Part shown: positions 1 to 13,200 of the stretch, one piece after another
Layout of the letters: every line of letters begins with the position of its first letter
Numbering within the stretch: the stretch's first letter is position 1
NCBI GenBank assembly: GCA_013398295.1
Contig: VZSF01001891.1
Location: 1,736,001 to 1,800,000, forward strand
Direction: 5' to 3'
Origin: Chionis minor
Taxonomy: Eukaryota > Chordata > Aves > Charadriiformes > Chionididae
DNA length: 64,000 bases
Made by a program: the position numbers and the translations under genes
The notes under the pieces: generated by a model
What the model saw: the letters and a program-made list of their open reading frames with translations, nothing else
Told to the model about the DNA's origin: nothing
Database searches by the model: none

Positions 1-3000
1 CATCAAATTCGTGGGTTTTAAAATGAAAGCAACGTAAAATGAGATTTCAAGAAGAAAGATCAAAATGGCTCATTTTGGAAGTGCTAAAATAATGTTTTGA
101 CTTTCAGAAGAAATTTTTATATAAGCAGCTTGGTGAGGCCAGGAAGAATTCCTGAAACATTTGGATATTGGCAAGTCTACTGGAAAAATTTCAGCTTAAA
201 ATGCAGCCTAGCTCTGCCTCCAGCTGATAGGAAGGTTTTCCTCTGACTTCAGGTTATTCCCAACCTCTGTTTCTCTTCTGCTGTTTTCCCTCAGGTTACT
301 GTTATTTCATCAATAACCTACATGAAAAATGACAAACTGCCGGAGAGTAATTAATATCTATCCATTTCATTCTGCATGAACAAAACGCTCCATTTGCAAG
401 CCAGCTCTGCGTGCTAAAATCTAGACACGTGCCATGATTGTACCCATTTGTCACCAACCCAACCTAATACCCACTCAGAGAGGGAGTGGGGACAGTGAGA
501 ATGTCCCCAGAGCTCTAATCCTGAACCGGAATGGGAACTGCAGCCCCTGGAGAAGCCCATGGAAAGAAATAACAGTGAGATTAGGGAAGCTCAACATCAC
601 CCTGAACGTGGTCAGAATGAATAAGGACTGGGATTTTCTCTGGAGGTTTGTGAAGAGCAGAGGTTTCTGCGAGCATCAGGGTATAGCTCAATGCCCAACT
701 TATCCATGCTATCGATCCTGTGAAGGAGAAACTACAGAGATCCGTATCAGAGCCACAGAGGAGAGATTTTCCTTCTCAGCCAAAAACTAGGACAGGTAGA
801 AGGTCACTGCAGATGTTTTGGCTTTTCCCACCAGAACAGGAGAGGTTCAAAGGGAGTCACAGAGGTTTAAGAGGTGGGCACAGACAGACCCTGGGAGAGT
901 TTTGGGAAAGAGGGCTTTTCTTCGTGATCGCATGCCTGAATTGGATTGAAAAAAAAAGCACACCAGTTGTTGTGTGCACAGCTGCTGGCACCAGCTCTTA
1001 TCACAGGTTTGCCATCAGCACAAAAACCAGCTATTAAGAACCTCTCATTAAAAACAACATGGGGCAGGGTTTCCCCAGTCCACACAAACAAATTATACAT
1101 CTCGGCTCCTACCGTGTGTATGAACAAAAGAGCTCCTTTCTAGGACTGTGCTGCCACTCAAGTGTATATTAGTATGTTTTTTAAAAAAAAACTCCCAGAA
1201 CTTAAAGCGAGGGAAGTAGATGGCTGAGCTGCAGGAATTCCCAACACGGCATTCCCTTGCTCACGCTGTGGTCCACATAGTGACCCCCTGCTGCTCCTGC
1301 TGCTCTGCCACACGCTGCCTGGCCTATCGCTTCAATGCACAGGCCTTGAAATAATTATTCAAAGTTTTATCACTGGCACAATTGTCAGAAAATTCTTTTA
1401 TTTTTAATTCACCCTGTGCAGCATCTTCATTCTGCTGAATCCAAACTACCGCTGTCCCCAGACCTCAGGGGCTTTGGTGAGGGGGTCTCAAGGAGAGCAA
1501 GTCTGCTGCCACTGAGGCAGGAGTGGAACCTTAGCCTCTGTTGCTTGTGGATGGAAATAAGTGCTTTTGTGCTAATTAAAGACATGTATTTTATTTTGTT
1601 GTGCATGCTTAGCTGTTAGTGATTTTAGACTATGTTCCTCTAGTCGGCTGTGGTTTATTTTATGCTAGTAAGATGGAAGAAAGTCTACTTCTTCATTTCC
1701 ATCTAAGTATTTACACTGCTCTTGCCGTTTCAGCAGAGCACCTTGCAGTTACCAATTACTTCTGCCTTTCCAGCCTCAGCGTGAAGTAGGAAATCCCCGT
1801 CTCCAATGAAGGGTGGCGAACTGAAGCAGTGGACAAACTCAACGGTTCGCTGAGCCAGGGGACTTTGGGCAGGAAAGCCAGGACCAGAACCAAAACCCAT
1901 GAGTTTTGGTGGTGTGGTGACCCCTCGGCTCGCCGTGCCATTGACAGCGCAAGCCCTTGTGAAGTAGCTCCTGAATCTCACTTTAGAGCCCAACATAATG
2001 AAATAAGCCAATAGCAATTTTACATTGTTTTATCCCCAGGGCTGGGAACCCCGTTTTCACAACGCAAGACTTGGGGACTAGTGAGTCAGTGAAATGGGTG
2101 TAAACACCCCTCAGCTCTTCGCGGGGCTGCAGATGAGGAAGGTGTGGAGAATTTGGGGCAGATTTATCTCCTGCTCTGCCCCTTCCCAGCTGGGACTTTT
2201 TGGTGCTCCTTCTTGGACGTACCTGTTTGAGCAACACATTCCCCTGAGGGCATGTTGGGCAACCTCCGCCTGACTCACAGTGTGTAGGAGTGCACCCAAC
2301 AGCATCAATCACTTGTGTCCAAGTGAAACACTTGCATGACACATCTGGAAAATTCACCTACCACCAAGGAACTCCCTAGCCCTTCTCCTGAGCTGGGAAG
2401 ACCAGAACAGGTTCTCCCAACCACACACGGCACCGTGGTGTTTCCACAGCAGCCACAGATACAGAGCTGAGTGTTTTAACCCAGTTAATTGTCAGCGATG
2501 AACCCATCTCCTTGTTTCTAAGTCCTGTTTCTCATCCCTTCAGGGAAACCGAGCCTGGGGCCAGCAACCCTGCTCAGACCTCAGCTTGGGAAACCATCAG
2601 CGAAACAGACCTTGCTGCCCAAAGCAAAGCAACTCAACCCCCAGAAGTTTGCTTAGTGCCTCGAAGTTCATTGAAATTGCATTTCCCAAGGATGGCAGCC
2701 TCAGCAAAAGCCTCCCATGCTGCCCCTCACACCCCTGCAGTCTCCACAGGCTTCATGTTAGGGGAGGAAAGCCCCACAGCACATCGGTGCTCACAATCCA
2801 CTAAGGGAAGGGTGTAACAAGCCAACCATATGGGTTTTTTGGAGAGCAAATGGCTGTCGCAAATCGGACATGAAGTTTGAGGAGAGGAAAAAAAAGGAAA
2901 AGGATAAAGATAAAGAAAAAAGTCCTAAAGCCACCCATCCTGTGTCCCCCTTGACCCCATACCACAGGTCAGCCGATCTACCCAAGCCTGCACATCATCA

Positions 3001-5651
3001 CGCCCCAAGCTGGGGATATTACATGTCGGGAGAAAGCTGCTAAAACTTTTATAATCCCAAACACCCAGGACTCATGTGGGTGGTTTTCACTGACAGAGGA
3101 GGTGACCTCTCCGCTCCCACCCAGGGCAGGGGGATGTCTAGTGTGTCCCTCCAGTGGGGGACATGCCGCAGCCAGCCTGGTGCGGAGGACCGAGCCGGCG
3201 AGTGTGGCGGTGCGGAGATCAGAGCAATTTGGACCTGTCACTTTGATGCCGAGTTTTGCTTTGTGGCCACAGGCCTGTCTTTCAGTAAATAAATAAAATC
3301 GGAGATGGTTTCCTTTACCCAATGGGATTTCTTGGGCTACAATTAGCATCAGGGAAGATTTTTAAAATGCAGGAATGTGAATTTATAGACATAGCTGTCA
3401 AAAGGGGAAAAAACCTCAGCCCTTAAATTGCCAGCATCTTTGGCTGTTCACTGCTGATTCAAAACCACAGAAGACGCTGTGCTGGGAGTGCTGTTGTCTG
3501 TGTCCTCGTAACAACTAAAATAGGATAATATACCTAATACAAGTAAAACTAAACCTAATGTCATCTTCACGGTTATAATTTCCTTTAAGATCTACACAGG
3601 TTAGACTTTCTATATAATTAAATCTATAGATTGCCTTTGAATGCTTACCTCGCAATTCCTTGAGCTCTGATGAAAAGTATGCTGTTTGCAATGACAAGAT
3701 TTATTGCATCTAGCACTCTATATTATAGCTGCTCTGCTAACCACAATAAACAAGATATGAAAAGCAATCATACAGATAATGCCATGGAGGAACAAGCACC
3801 AGCTTCGTCTTTAACCCTTTCACCTGCCTTCACGCTGGAAACTCTGGTCAATGTTTCTGCAGCACCATCAAACCCCTGTGGATTAAGGATTTTGTTTCTA
3901 TAGTAATAGACTCAGGGCTTGGGTTTCTTTTCCTCCCCATTTGTAAAGCACGAGTATTGTTGGCAGAGCTGGGTTTATCTCTGTTGCTATCAGATGACAC
4001 AGCCCATGGCTGGAGGAAAAATAAATAAGCAGAGCCAGGCCAGCTGCTGTGGTGGGTGCGAGTTAGCAGGGGTGACAGGGCAGGACTATGGCTGTCCCCG
4101 TGGGAATTAAGCTTTGCAGTGCTTCAACCCGTACCTAAAACCTGATAATTTCTGGATTTAAACCCCCTTCCCAAAGGCTGGAGGTAGGTCCCAAGCAGGG
4201 TTGGGACAATCTGTCACAGCCCTGGGCTCGGCCTCGCTGCCCAGCAAGTTGTTGTCAGCTCAGGATGCGTTAATTTTATTAGTAATGTTTTGCATCACAG
4301 AAGCCTGGATTTGACCCTGGAGACTTAGAAACATTATTTAAAGGGCAAATTTCCATACGAAGGTCAAGTGGAGATGTATAAGCTTAATCAAGCCACAGCT
4401 CAAGAGGAAGAGCCCTTCACTACCCACACACACCTGAGGATATTTCTCAAATCCTACCACACCCCCTCCCCTTTAAATCTTCACCCGATCCACAAAGAAA
4501 CACTCCAGAGGCCGCAGTAGCAACCAAAGACAAGAGTAGCAACAATAAAAATCTATTTCTTGCCATGTAATGTAAACAATTCCTTGCACCTAATCAAACA
4601 AAGCCCTGGTAAATATTAGCACACGGGAGGACGAGGAAGCAAGTAGTCACTTGTTTTCTGCCTTACACGTAGAAACCATTGGCTGTTTCAACCCAGAGGA
4701 ATGAGAAATACTCCACAGGCAGGAATTCCCTGCTCTATTACAGTATTTTCTGCCCCAAAACTCAAGTTAACCATGTACAAACAGGACAGAGACAGAAAAA
4801 GTGCTTTATTATGCTTTTGTATAGGGGAGTTGATTTCCTTTCTTTTCTGGCAATTTTTTTCCCAGTTTTAAATCTGTTTCCAGCCATACAGAAGCTAACA
4901 TAGTCCTTGTCCACACAGAAGTATCCCAGAATAATAAACTCCTTGTAAGCGATGCTGAAATCGGGTGATGGCAGGAGAAGGGGCAGCAAGATCTTGCATT
5001 TAAGAACAGACCAAATTGTTCTATCCAGGGTAGAAAAATTAAAATATGCTGGAAATAAATGTAAAAATAGACTGGGGTCTGCAGTCCAAACAGAGTGTAT
5101 ATTTAGTAGTTGTGAATGGGAAAGAGCAGAACATTCCTGGAAAACATTCAAAAAGCATCCAAGGAAGATGAAAAGATTTCCAAGCAGAGATTTTTAAGGC
5201 AGGTTGCTATGGATGCTGGGAAGGGTGTTAATCTCTGACCCTCATAACAAAACATGCTCCCCAAAAGCCATTTTTCCAGGCACTGTGAGGAGGACTTTAG
5301 TTCTGGAAACCTCTAAGAAACAAGTAGTTTGGTGCACAGCACCCTGACGTAACACAGGACCTTCAGCACTGGTGAGAAACAGCCCTGGGAAGGAGCAGAA
5401 GTGACCTAGGCCTTTCCTTGGGCTGTCAGTTAGGGAAAACACTTCTGACAAACTTTATCCAGGCTTTTCTCAAGAGTTTCTTGAGACGGAGACTGTCCTG
5501 TCCATATCCTCAAAGCAATCCAATCCCTGGCCATACTTCTTCGAATGCCCAGTATGTGCCTTGCTTGCTACGGCTGAACTCTGCTGTTCCCAGCCCCATC
5601 CACCAGATATAACTCCCCCCCCCCCCAACAAAAATAAAATTTTTAAAAAAA
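1..5651. other. Non-coding stretch, no gene recognised
   Basis: No open frame here resembles a known protein or shows convincing splice boundaries; the longest frames (about 130 codons) overlap on both strands without codon character. There is a purine-rich A/G tract near 2880-2930 and no CR1 signature. It may be intergenic DNA or an upstream intron of the plus-strand Rho-GAP-like gene whose 3' exons lie near 34-35.6 kb. Confidence 0.6.
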
Positions 5652-5797
5652 NNNNNNNNNNNNNNNNNNNNNNNNNNNNNNNNNNNNNNNNNNNNNNNNN
5701 NNNNNNNNNNNNNNNNNNNNNNNNNNNNNNNNNNNNNNNNNNNNNNNNNNNNNNNNNNNNNNNNNNNNNNNNNNNNNNNNNNNNNNNNNNNNNNNNN
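5652..5797. other. Assembly gap (146 N) between C-rich tracts
   Basis: A run of 146 N bases. The left flank has a run of about 13 C followed by an A/T-rich segment; the right flank has two C runs (5 and about 13) separated by an AAAAATAA-like spacer. The similar flanks suggest the gap spans a low-complexity array of C runs and A-rich spacers that was hard to sequence. Open frames that cross the N run are meaningless. Confidence 0.98.
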
Positions 5798-5997
5798 CAT
5801 CCCCCAAAAATAACCCCCCCCCCCCCCAAATATTCATATATTTAAATCAAAGAAACTTTTGCAGGATTGAGTCTTTCACGGCAATACAGAGACAGCAGGA
5901 GATTGTAATCTTCTGGTACGGTCTGAGGAACCCACGGTGATTTATTGTCGTTCAGACAATTATTCTATGACCCAGTGATCCCTCCTCACCTGGGAAG

Positions 5998-6260
5998 AGG
6001 AATTGGGAAAAAGCAAGGAAACCCGGGGGTTGACATATAAACAGATTTAATAGAAGAATACTAAATAATTAACAGTAATAACACTAAAAACCCAATATTG
6101 ATTCCAATACCAACATAAAATATACGAGGATTATAGTCAGCCTGTTCTATCCGTAGGAAGCCACGCACTCCCAGCAGGGGACAGCAATGTTGGACACTGT
6201 GAGTGCTACGGCTTCAGGAGGAAGGGAAGGGCTCAGGGGTCCGGCATGAGGGCAAGAAGT
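5998..6260. repeat. Possible LTR-retrotransposon-derived patch
   Basis: An A/T-rich block with TAATA-type motifs (about 6040-6120) is followed by a G/C-richer block containing a CCACGCACTCCCAGCAGGGG segment near 6160-6180. The mixed texture resembles avian endogenous-retrovirus LTR or internal fragments and is unlike the surrounding unique DNA. I see no intact LTR ends, target-site duplication or retroviral open frame. Weak call, made from texture only. Confidence 0.25.
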
Positions 6261-6851
6261 TCTCAGGGTCACAGACATCAAGGAAGAGTGAAAACTCCTC
6301 ATCAAACTTTCTAATTTACATTGAATGTGACGTTCGTGGTATGAAATAATCCTGTTGGCCAGCTTGGGTCAAGTGCCCGGGTCTTGCTCCTCCTCATCCC
6401 TGCACCTGGTGAGCTCAAAAACACTGAGACCTGGAAACCCACACACCATAGCTGGCTATAAATTAAATATTTTCACAAATTCAGACACTAGAGTCTTCTA
6501 AAAGTGCACTTTTTCCAGGCATTAGGAGAGACCTTACTGCAAAGTAAAATTACTGAAAGAGAAATTAATCCTGTGTCACTCAAACCGGGACATCTTCTGT
6601 GAAAATTACACTAATAAGGATCATGATTTTCTTGCTAATTTTTCCCATGTTGCACCTCTTAAGAAAATAAACCTCTGTGGCATCTGCTGCTTTTACAGCT
6701 TGTCAGTGTGATACACCTGCTAGAGACAGGACATGAAGAGAAGGCAAAAGGCATGGCAGGCCTCCAAGAGCCCATCAGAAGCTGTTGGTGCCCAAAATTT
6801 TGCCTTTACAGACATGGTTCCCCATCACATAAGTTGGACCTGTTGATTTGC

Positions 6852-7249
6852 TGAGAGTTGGGGTTGTTCAGCCTGGAGAAGAGAAGGCTCCAGTGAGACC
6901 TTGGAGCCCCTTCCAAGGCTTCCCTTAAAGCAAGCCTACAAGAAATCTGGAGGGGGACTTTTTACAAGGGCATATCATGATAGGACAAGGGGTGATGGCT
7001 TCAAACTGGAGGAGGGGAGATTTAAATTAGATCTCAGGAGGAAATTTTTCGTTCTGAGGGTGGTGAGCCCCTGGCCCAGGTTGCCCAGGGAAGTTGTGGA
7101 TACCCCATCCCTGGAGGTGTTCAAGGCCAGGTTGGATGGGGCTTGGATTAACCTGGTTCAGTGGGAGGTGTCCCTGCTCAGAGCAAGGGGGTTGGAAGTA
7201 GGTGATCTTTAAGGTCCCTTCCAATCTAAACCATTCTGTGATTCTATAA
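6852..7249 (+). mobile_element. CR1 LINE fragment, 3' part, plus orientation
   Basis: The block contains the CR1 landmarks GTTGTTCAGCCTGGAGAAG, a GATTTAAATTAGAT segment, a GGTTGCCCAGGGAAG segment, a CATCCCTGGAGGTGTTCAAG segment, and the 3' tail TTCCAATCTAAACC followed by ATTCTGTGATTCTAT. A rearranged stretch near 6895-6955 disrupts the usual order, so the reverse-transcriptase C-terminal frame is broken. It is a 5'-truncated, dead copy, as is typical for CR1 in birds. Confidence 0.93.
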
Positions 7250-10200
7250 TTTTTGCCCCAGATGAGAAGCAGCCTGAGATCTGCATGAAAAATTAACATT
7301 CTGATATTAAAAGATTAATTATAAAAAGATCACAGGCCGTGTGTCACTTTGAACTGCTCAGGGACAGTAAATGCATGGCACATTTGACGTTTCATCTCAG
7401 GCGGTGCTTGGCCACCAGCATTACTCGTTGTGGAGGTGTTTGAGCTGTTCACCCATCCCTGCCCTACTGTGGCAGAAGGCTCCAAGCTTGGACCCGAGAA
7501 AACTTGGGTGATTGAGAAAAATCCTATGGTTTCCTATTCAGCCAAGGAAAGTTGGAGACTAAAAAAAAATTAGAAATATCCTGCCTGGGGAGAGGGCTGG
7601 AATTTATCTGCAGGAAAATGACCCTCTGTTGCAGATGTTTGCATGAATGGGTTTACCAGAGCTACGCCAAATACTCCAGAAAGCAAATTTCACAGAATAA
7701 GCAGAGGCAAAATAAAGTTTTGTTCTTGTAGCCCAAAGGACTGAAAAATCAGCCACTGTAGGAAAAAGCAGTGAAGTGAAGCCAAAGTTTGCAGAAGTGC
7801 ACATGCCTATTTGACCAAAGTGCTCCCATAAGCATCTGTGAAGGACACAAAGGCAATGATCACTGTCACCAGGTACAGGGTTTTAGTCCATTTGTAATTT
7901 AATAGAAGAATTTCACACAGACTTCTGCCTTATTGATTTTGCCTAATGGAACAAGCTTGTTTCCTAGAGGCACCGTGTACTCCAGTCTGCGCAACACATG
8001 CAAGAGGCAGGAGAGAGCCTCCGCTCCTATTCTAGCAGACTGGCAGCATTTAATTAATCCAGGAGCTGCAGGGCAGACTCTTAGTGCAACCAAAAAAAAA
8101 AAGCTAGAAGACAAAACATCAATTTATGCTCTGAATGCCCCAGTGCATTATCATTGTACTCTTAGAGCGTTTAAACTGGAGGCTACAAGGCTGGACTGCT
8201 CGTAGCGGTTGAATGCCTGTCAGATTTTCCCCCCTTTAAGGCCCCTGCCAGATACTCTTTATGCTTAATAACATCAAATGCTTTCAGTAGGAGGTTCTCT
8301 TTGATGCTGCTTTTCTCTCTGATTCTCCAGGCATAGATAAATGAAGGTTTCCTTTATATTTGGAAGTGTAATGAAAGTACATGGCATTTCATTATCTGCA
8401 ATCACGCACAGCACAACGAAGCTGAGCAGGTTCTTTGGGAGCATCCCATCACACACCAGTGGATCATTCCCAGATGTCACCAGCTCCTCTATCATTCCTG
8501 AATGCCACCACCAAGCATACATACATGTGTCGTCCCTGAGCCAAAATACAGCCTGTGTGGAGAGCAGGGCACAAACATTTTTTTTTTTGGCTTTGGACAC
8601 AATTTTCACTGCCTTTGACATCACAGACCAATTGGGTCACCTACTAGAAAACATCCTTCATCTTCTTTTAGCAGCTTTGGAGCTAAACTTAGAATACTAA
8701 CCTTTAAAAAAATGACTTTTGCTTTGTTTTCGGTTATAGGTTTTGCTCCCTGTCAATGCTACACGCTGTCAACTGCTTTGCTGCTCCAGTCTCTCTCCTT
8801 TTCTTCCCACCTCTGCAAGTAAGTCCCCTCCATGTAGATGTCACTGGTAAACATCACCTGTTTGGTTCACTACAGGTCAACCAATTTTTAAAAGAAAATA
8901 TTTTATAAGCTTTAACAGCTTATGCATGCAGGAACAAAGCTGCCGCCTCCACATGCTGCCAGGAAACCACGCAGAAGATCAATGCTTTGAGAACTGGCCA
9001 GTAATTTGAGGTCTCAGGGAACTCCCTTCCAGACGCACAAAGCCCTTGGCACATAGCATTGGCCAACAGAAGTGGATGAGCAAAAACCTTGACAGGGGCG
9101 CTGTGTCACCCAAATCTCCTGTTTCTCTGCCAGTTTGAGCACAGAGTATATGGAAAAGAGCAGGCAACCACCTTTGGAAAAGAATTAACCAAAGGGAGAG
9201 AAAAGACCTATTATAATACAACTTTGGTTTCAATCTCCCAGACTTGACAGGGAATATATAATTTAGGGTCACGTCCAGGAAACAAATGATTTTGCAGGCT
9301 GACATGGCACACTCCCCATTTAGGTGACAGCAAGCCTTTTTCTGGCACAAGATGCAGACCAGAATTTAACACTAGTAGTTGATTCACTGTGAAAAATGGG
9401 TGTTGATTGACTTGGCTTCTTCCAAACACATTGCTACCCGGAGATTAAAGACCACATGGCAAGGATGTACAAAACTGCTGAATTTTATGGGAACATCTCT
9501 CAGCTGCCAAGTAATAAAGTCACTGCCTTTGGTGTTTTCAAACTTATTTACCCCTCTCCGGGCTCTCAGAATTGTGAGGTTGGGAGGGGATTTTTAGCTT
9601 TTTTTTTTAAACATGCGATAACAAAACCTATCCCTGCACCACTGAAGGGAGCGCAGAAGAGGGTTGTTTTGGTATCTGCAAATGGAATTCTCCCTTGTCT
9701 GGGACTTCGTCATCCCTGCATATTTCCCAGCAGAAAGTCTTGACCCTTCCTTGGCATCGGGAGAGATGGGGCAGAATAAGGGACCCACATACAGGAAGAA
9801 GCAGAAAGACAACACACAAGTATAGTCTGTGTCATTAAGAGAGTTCTTTGGTTCAAGACTAGGGTTTGTTTTCCTTCCTGTTTCAGGAGAAGCTTAATGG
9901 GCCTTATTTGTGCTAAAACATTAGCCTGAATTGTGATTTATGTACAGTAAGAGAAACCATGGTAAGGCCACCAATTGTCAGTAAGAGTTCCTCCATGGGG
10001 GTTCAAGGATGGTTGAACAACTCCTTCAACAGTTCATTCAAGTTGTACTTTCTGGAATGTTTTCATGTAGACAAAACACCCCGTAGCTGCACCTAATCTT
10101 GGCTGTGAAGCAGCACACAGGTATCTTAGGAGCATATGCCGTAATTAAGCAGGTCTTTGTCTCCTGGCTGTTGGCTTGGGACAGGCTGCTTTGCTTTATG

Positions 10201-13200
10201 CCCTGTAAGATGAAGACAGCAAGCACCAGTACGTTTCAGAGAAGCAAGTGAGCCACTGAGACCTCTGTCAGAGCAAATACGGTGCCCAGAAGGGCTGCTA
10301 CCACTCCAGCTAAAATATCACTAAACAGCAAGGGGTTCCTGGTGTACCTAAAAAATAACTCCTGCAGTCCGTCAGCAGCACTGGTGGAATAATTAATGGT
10401 TAAAACAGAGTATTGGGTGCCTGATCCGTAATTCTTACATTAAGAGTGGATGCAGCAAGTGGGGAAGTGCGTAGGAAGGTCCCTACCCCTTAGCAAATTC
10501 TTTGCCATCCATCTGCCTTCCCACGTGTTAAATCCTGGAGACGCCACTGGCGTGCAGATAACTGGATATTGGATTGCAGCCAGCCCTGCACAAGTAAAGG
10601 CACATTCAAGCCCAAGATGTTTTCTGGCATCAGTATCAGGCTTTCTTTCTAGCAACTAAAGATGCTTAAAGGCCATTATAATAGCTGCCTGAATATCGGA
10701 GACACTCCCTTTACTGTTTGATTTCTTCATGCAATAACACATAGTCAGATTTGCACAAGGTTTGCACAGGATCAAATCTGCTCTTTTCAGAGACAGCTGG
10801 GAATACCCCTGGAAAAATGTGAAAAACACAGCATGTGTTGGGACCGGTGCCTCTCCCTCATTATTCCATGTAAATACAAGCAGTCTGACCCCTCCAAAGA
10901 GACTTTGCATTTCCCAGAAAATGACCATCTGTCAGGCAACAAGGGGCGCTCATTATTTAAATTAAGAATCTATTCCCTGCTGCCATTTTCGCTCACATCT
11001 CGTTATACAGAGTCTTGAACACCCCCTTCCCCTAGCACGATGAACTGAGATCACAACTTACGCCTGCCTTTCCCAGCAGATATCACCCGTAAAGACCCAT
11101 CTAAAGGATGCCACACTTTGTGGGCCAAAAGAGCTTTGGACTTGCCATCCGGAGGAGTTACGCAAATCAGAAAATATACACAAAGGGCCCCATAAGGTAC
11201 TATGGCTGTGTAATAGTGACTTTTGGGCATCTTATTGTGAAATCTAAGTTTTCTTGAGGGGCGTGGATATGAGTGATGGGGCCACACAGAGGTCCATCCA
11301 CAGGCTGGGGCTGGCAGGAGCTGCCCTTGCACGCTCCGCGGGCTGCGGCTCCTCAACGTTTCCAAATAACTTGCGCTGTGCTGGGGGAAAGGAGGTGAGG
11401 CCACCCAAATATTGCAAGTCATCATCTGTGAACCACAGCAACACCTTCTATGCAATTGTGGAAAGATAGGGGTAGAGGAAGCTCAGCAGAAACTCGACTC
11501 CCCTGCCCAGCTCTACCGCTGTCGTGAGTATTTGCTGCTGGAGAGCTCTCAGATAGTCACTCTTGCTGGTTCTTACTAATTAAGAGGCTTTTTCCTCACC
11601 CCGTCAGGCCAAAAGAATCATATCAAGAAATCCTCAGCTTGATGTGATTTGCTAAATGTCACTTGTCACAGGGCTGCACAGCTCAGGGAAACGTGAACGA
11701 GAAACCAGAGCAGGGATGAGGCCACGATGCCAGCAGACCTCGGTGGCTTTGTGGCTCTGCCTGGGGCTCTCTGCGGGCTCCCCCCTCCCCTCTCCAGGAC
11801 TCGATTCCCAGATAGATGAGAGGTAATACAGAAAAGCCCTATTTCTCATGGTCAGGGGAGGTAAGTAAATTAAAGACCATAACACACCCAGATGCTTCAG
11901 TGGTGTGAATAAGTGAGGAATAAGTCTTAGAAATACCCAATTCCTGCTTAGCTGGTGGAGTGGGTCCAGCTTTTAACAGGCTGCTGTCTCCATCACAAAA
12001 TACCCAGGGATTTAGCGGGTATGAAAATGTCTGACTTCCCTGCGGCTTGAAAGACAGCAGGGGGAAGCTCGTGCCAAGCGCAATTAGAAAGCGCTGGGGT
12101 TTGGGTTGACAATTGCACATCGTCTAGAAGTACTATGCGAATTGAGAACTCTCTTTGCTAGAGGCAAGTCGCATCGCCAGACACCGGAAAGGATTGTGAA
12201 GCACTCGTATTCTCTGCTGGAAAGAGCCTTGGGAGCGCAAGCTATTTATTAAACAATAAACCCCATCAAACTGCTTTTAATATTTTATGTGAGGGGAAAT
12301 GCATTGATTTCTATCAAGTCTTAAACATCTTTGGAGGAACAGGAAAGGGATCTATTCAAAATAAGTGTAGATTCTCAACAAGCAATCCCAGCCTGTGTTT
12401 ATTATGGATACTGTCACATTGCAAGATGCAAAAATAAGAATCAACAAAGCACAGCCTGTTGTGTTGAATTGCTTTATACTCTTAAAAAAGCCAAAAGGGA
12501 GGGGGAGCTTTAGGAATGCTGAAATGACATCAACTCTTCTCTTGATCAAAATCAAGACTGAACAAGTAGAAGCATGTGATCTTTCCAAGTGCTGAATGCC
12601 AAGTGACCCCATACCAGGAAATTCTGAGCGCCGCAGTATAGATTGAGCCTGACATTTATCAAGGAGAAGCAAAGAAACATTGAGTGAATGTACGGGGGTT
12701 GGCTGGAGCTGGTAATATGTAGCCGTGAAGAAAATTGGTCAAACAGTAGCATAGCTGTGCAGCTCAAGAACATGAGAAGAAATCCCATTAAATGTGACTA
12801 ATGAAAGGATTGGAGGGGAATGGTCTAATAATACCTGCTGTTTGCCTCTGTGGCACGGCTTTTTCATGCTACTGAATGTTTTTGAAGCTCTGCATCCTAG
12901 TCATTTGTGTCTTTGGTGTGTGGCCACAAAAGCACCCTCTGCTTGAGCTTGTTCCTGCTGCTACCAGCTATGTTCTGGGGGAAAACAAGCAAAAAAAAAA
13001 ATCTCTGGTGCAGATTTAGGAGAGCTGGACAAAAATAAATCACAGAACTCATCTCTGGACCGTCTTCAAAAGAAATTAGTTGAAAGTAAATCAAAGGCTA
13101 TCATCCAAGAACCACAATGGAAAAACATTGTAGAGACATCCAGTTCAAGCAGTCACTTCAAGAGATGGGCAAGTATTGATAGGAGAATATGGCACTTTGT

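Noticed and set aside
434..790. 118-codon plus-strand frame near the left edge
   Set aside because: No motif, no splice support, composition as in surrounding non-coding DNA.
5470..5845. Open frames spanning the N run
   Set aside because: They are open only because N codons cannot be stops.
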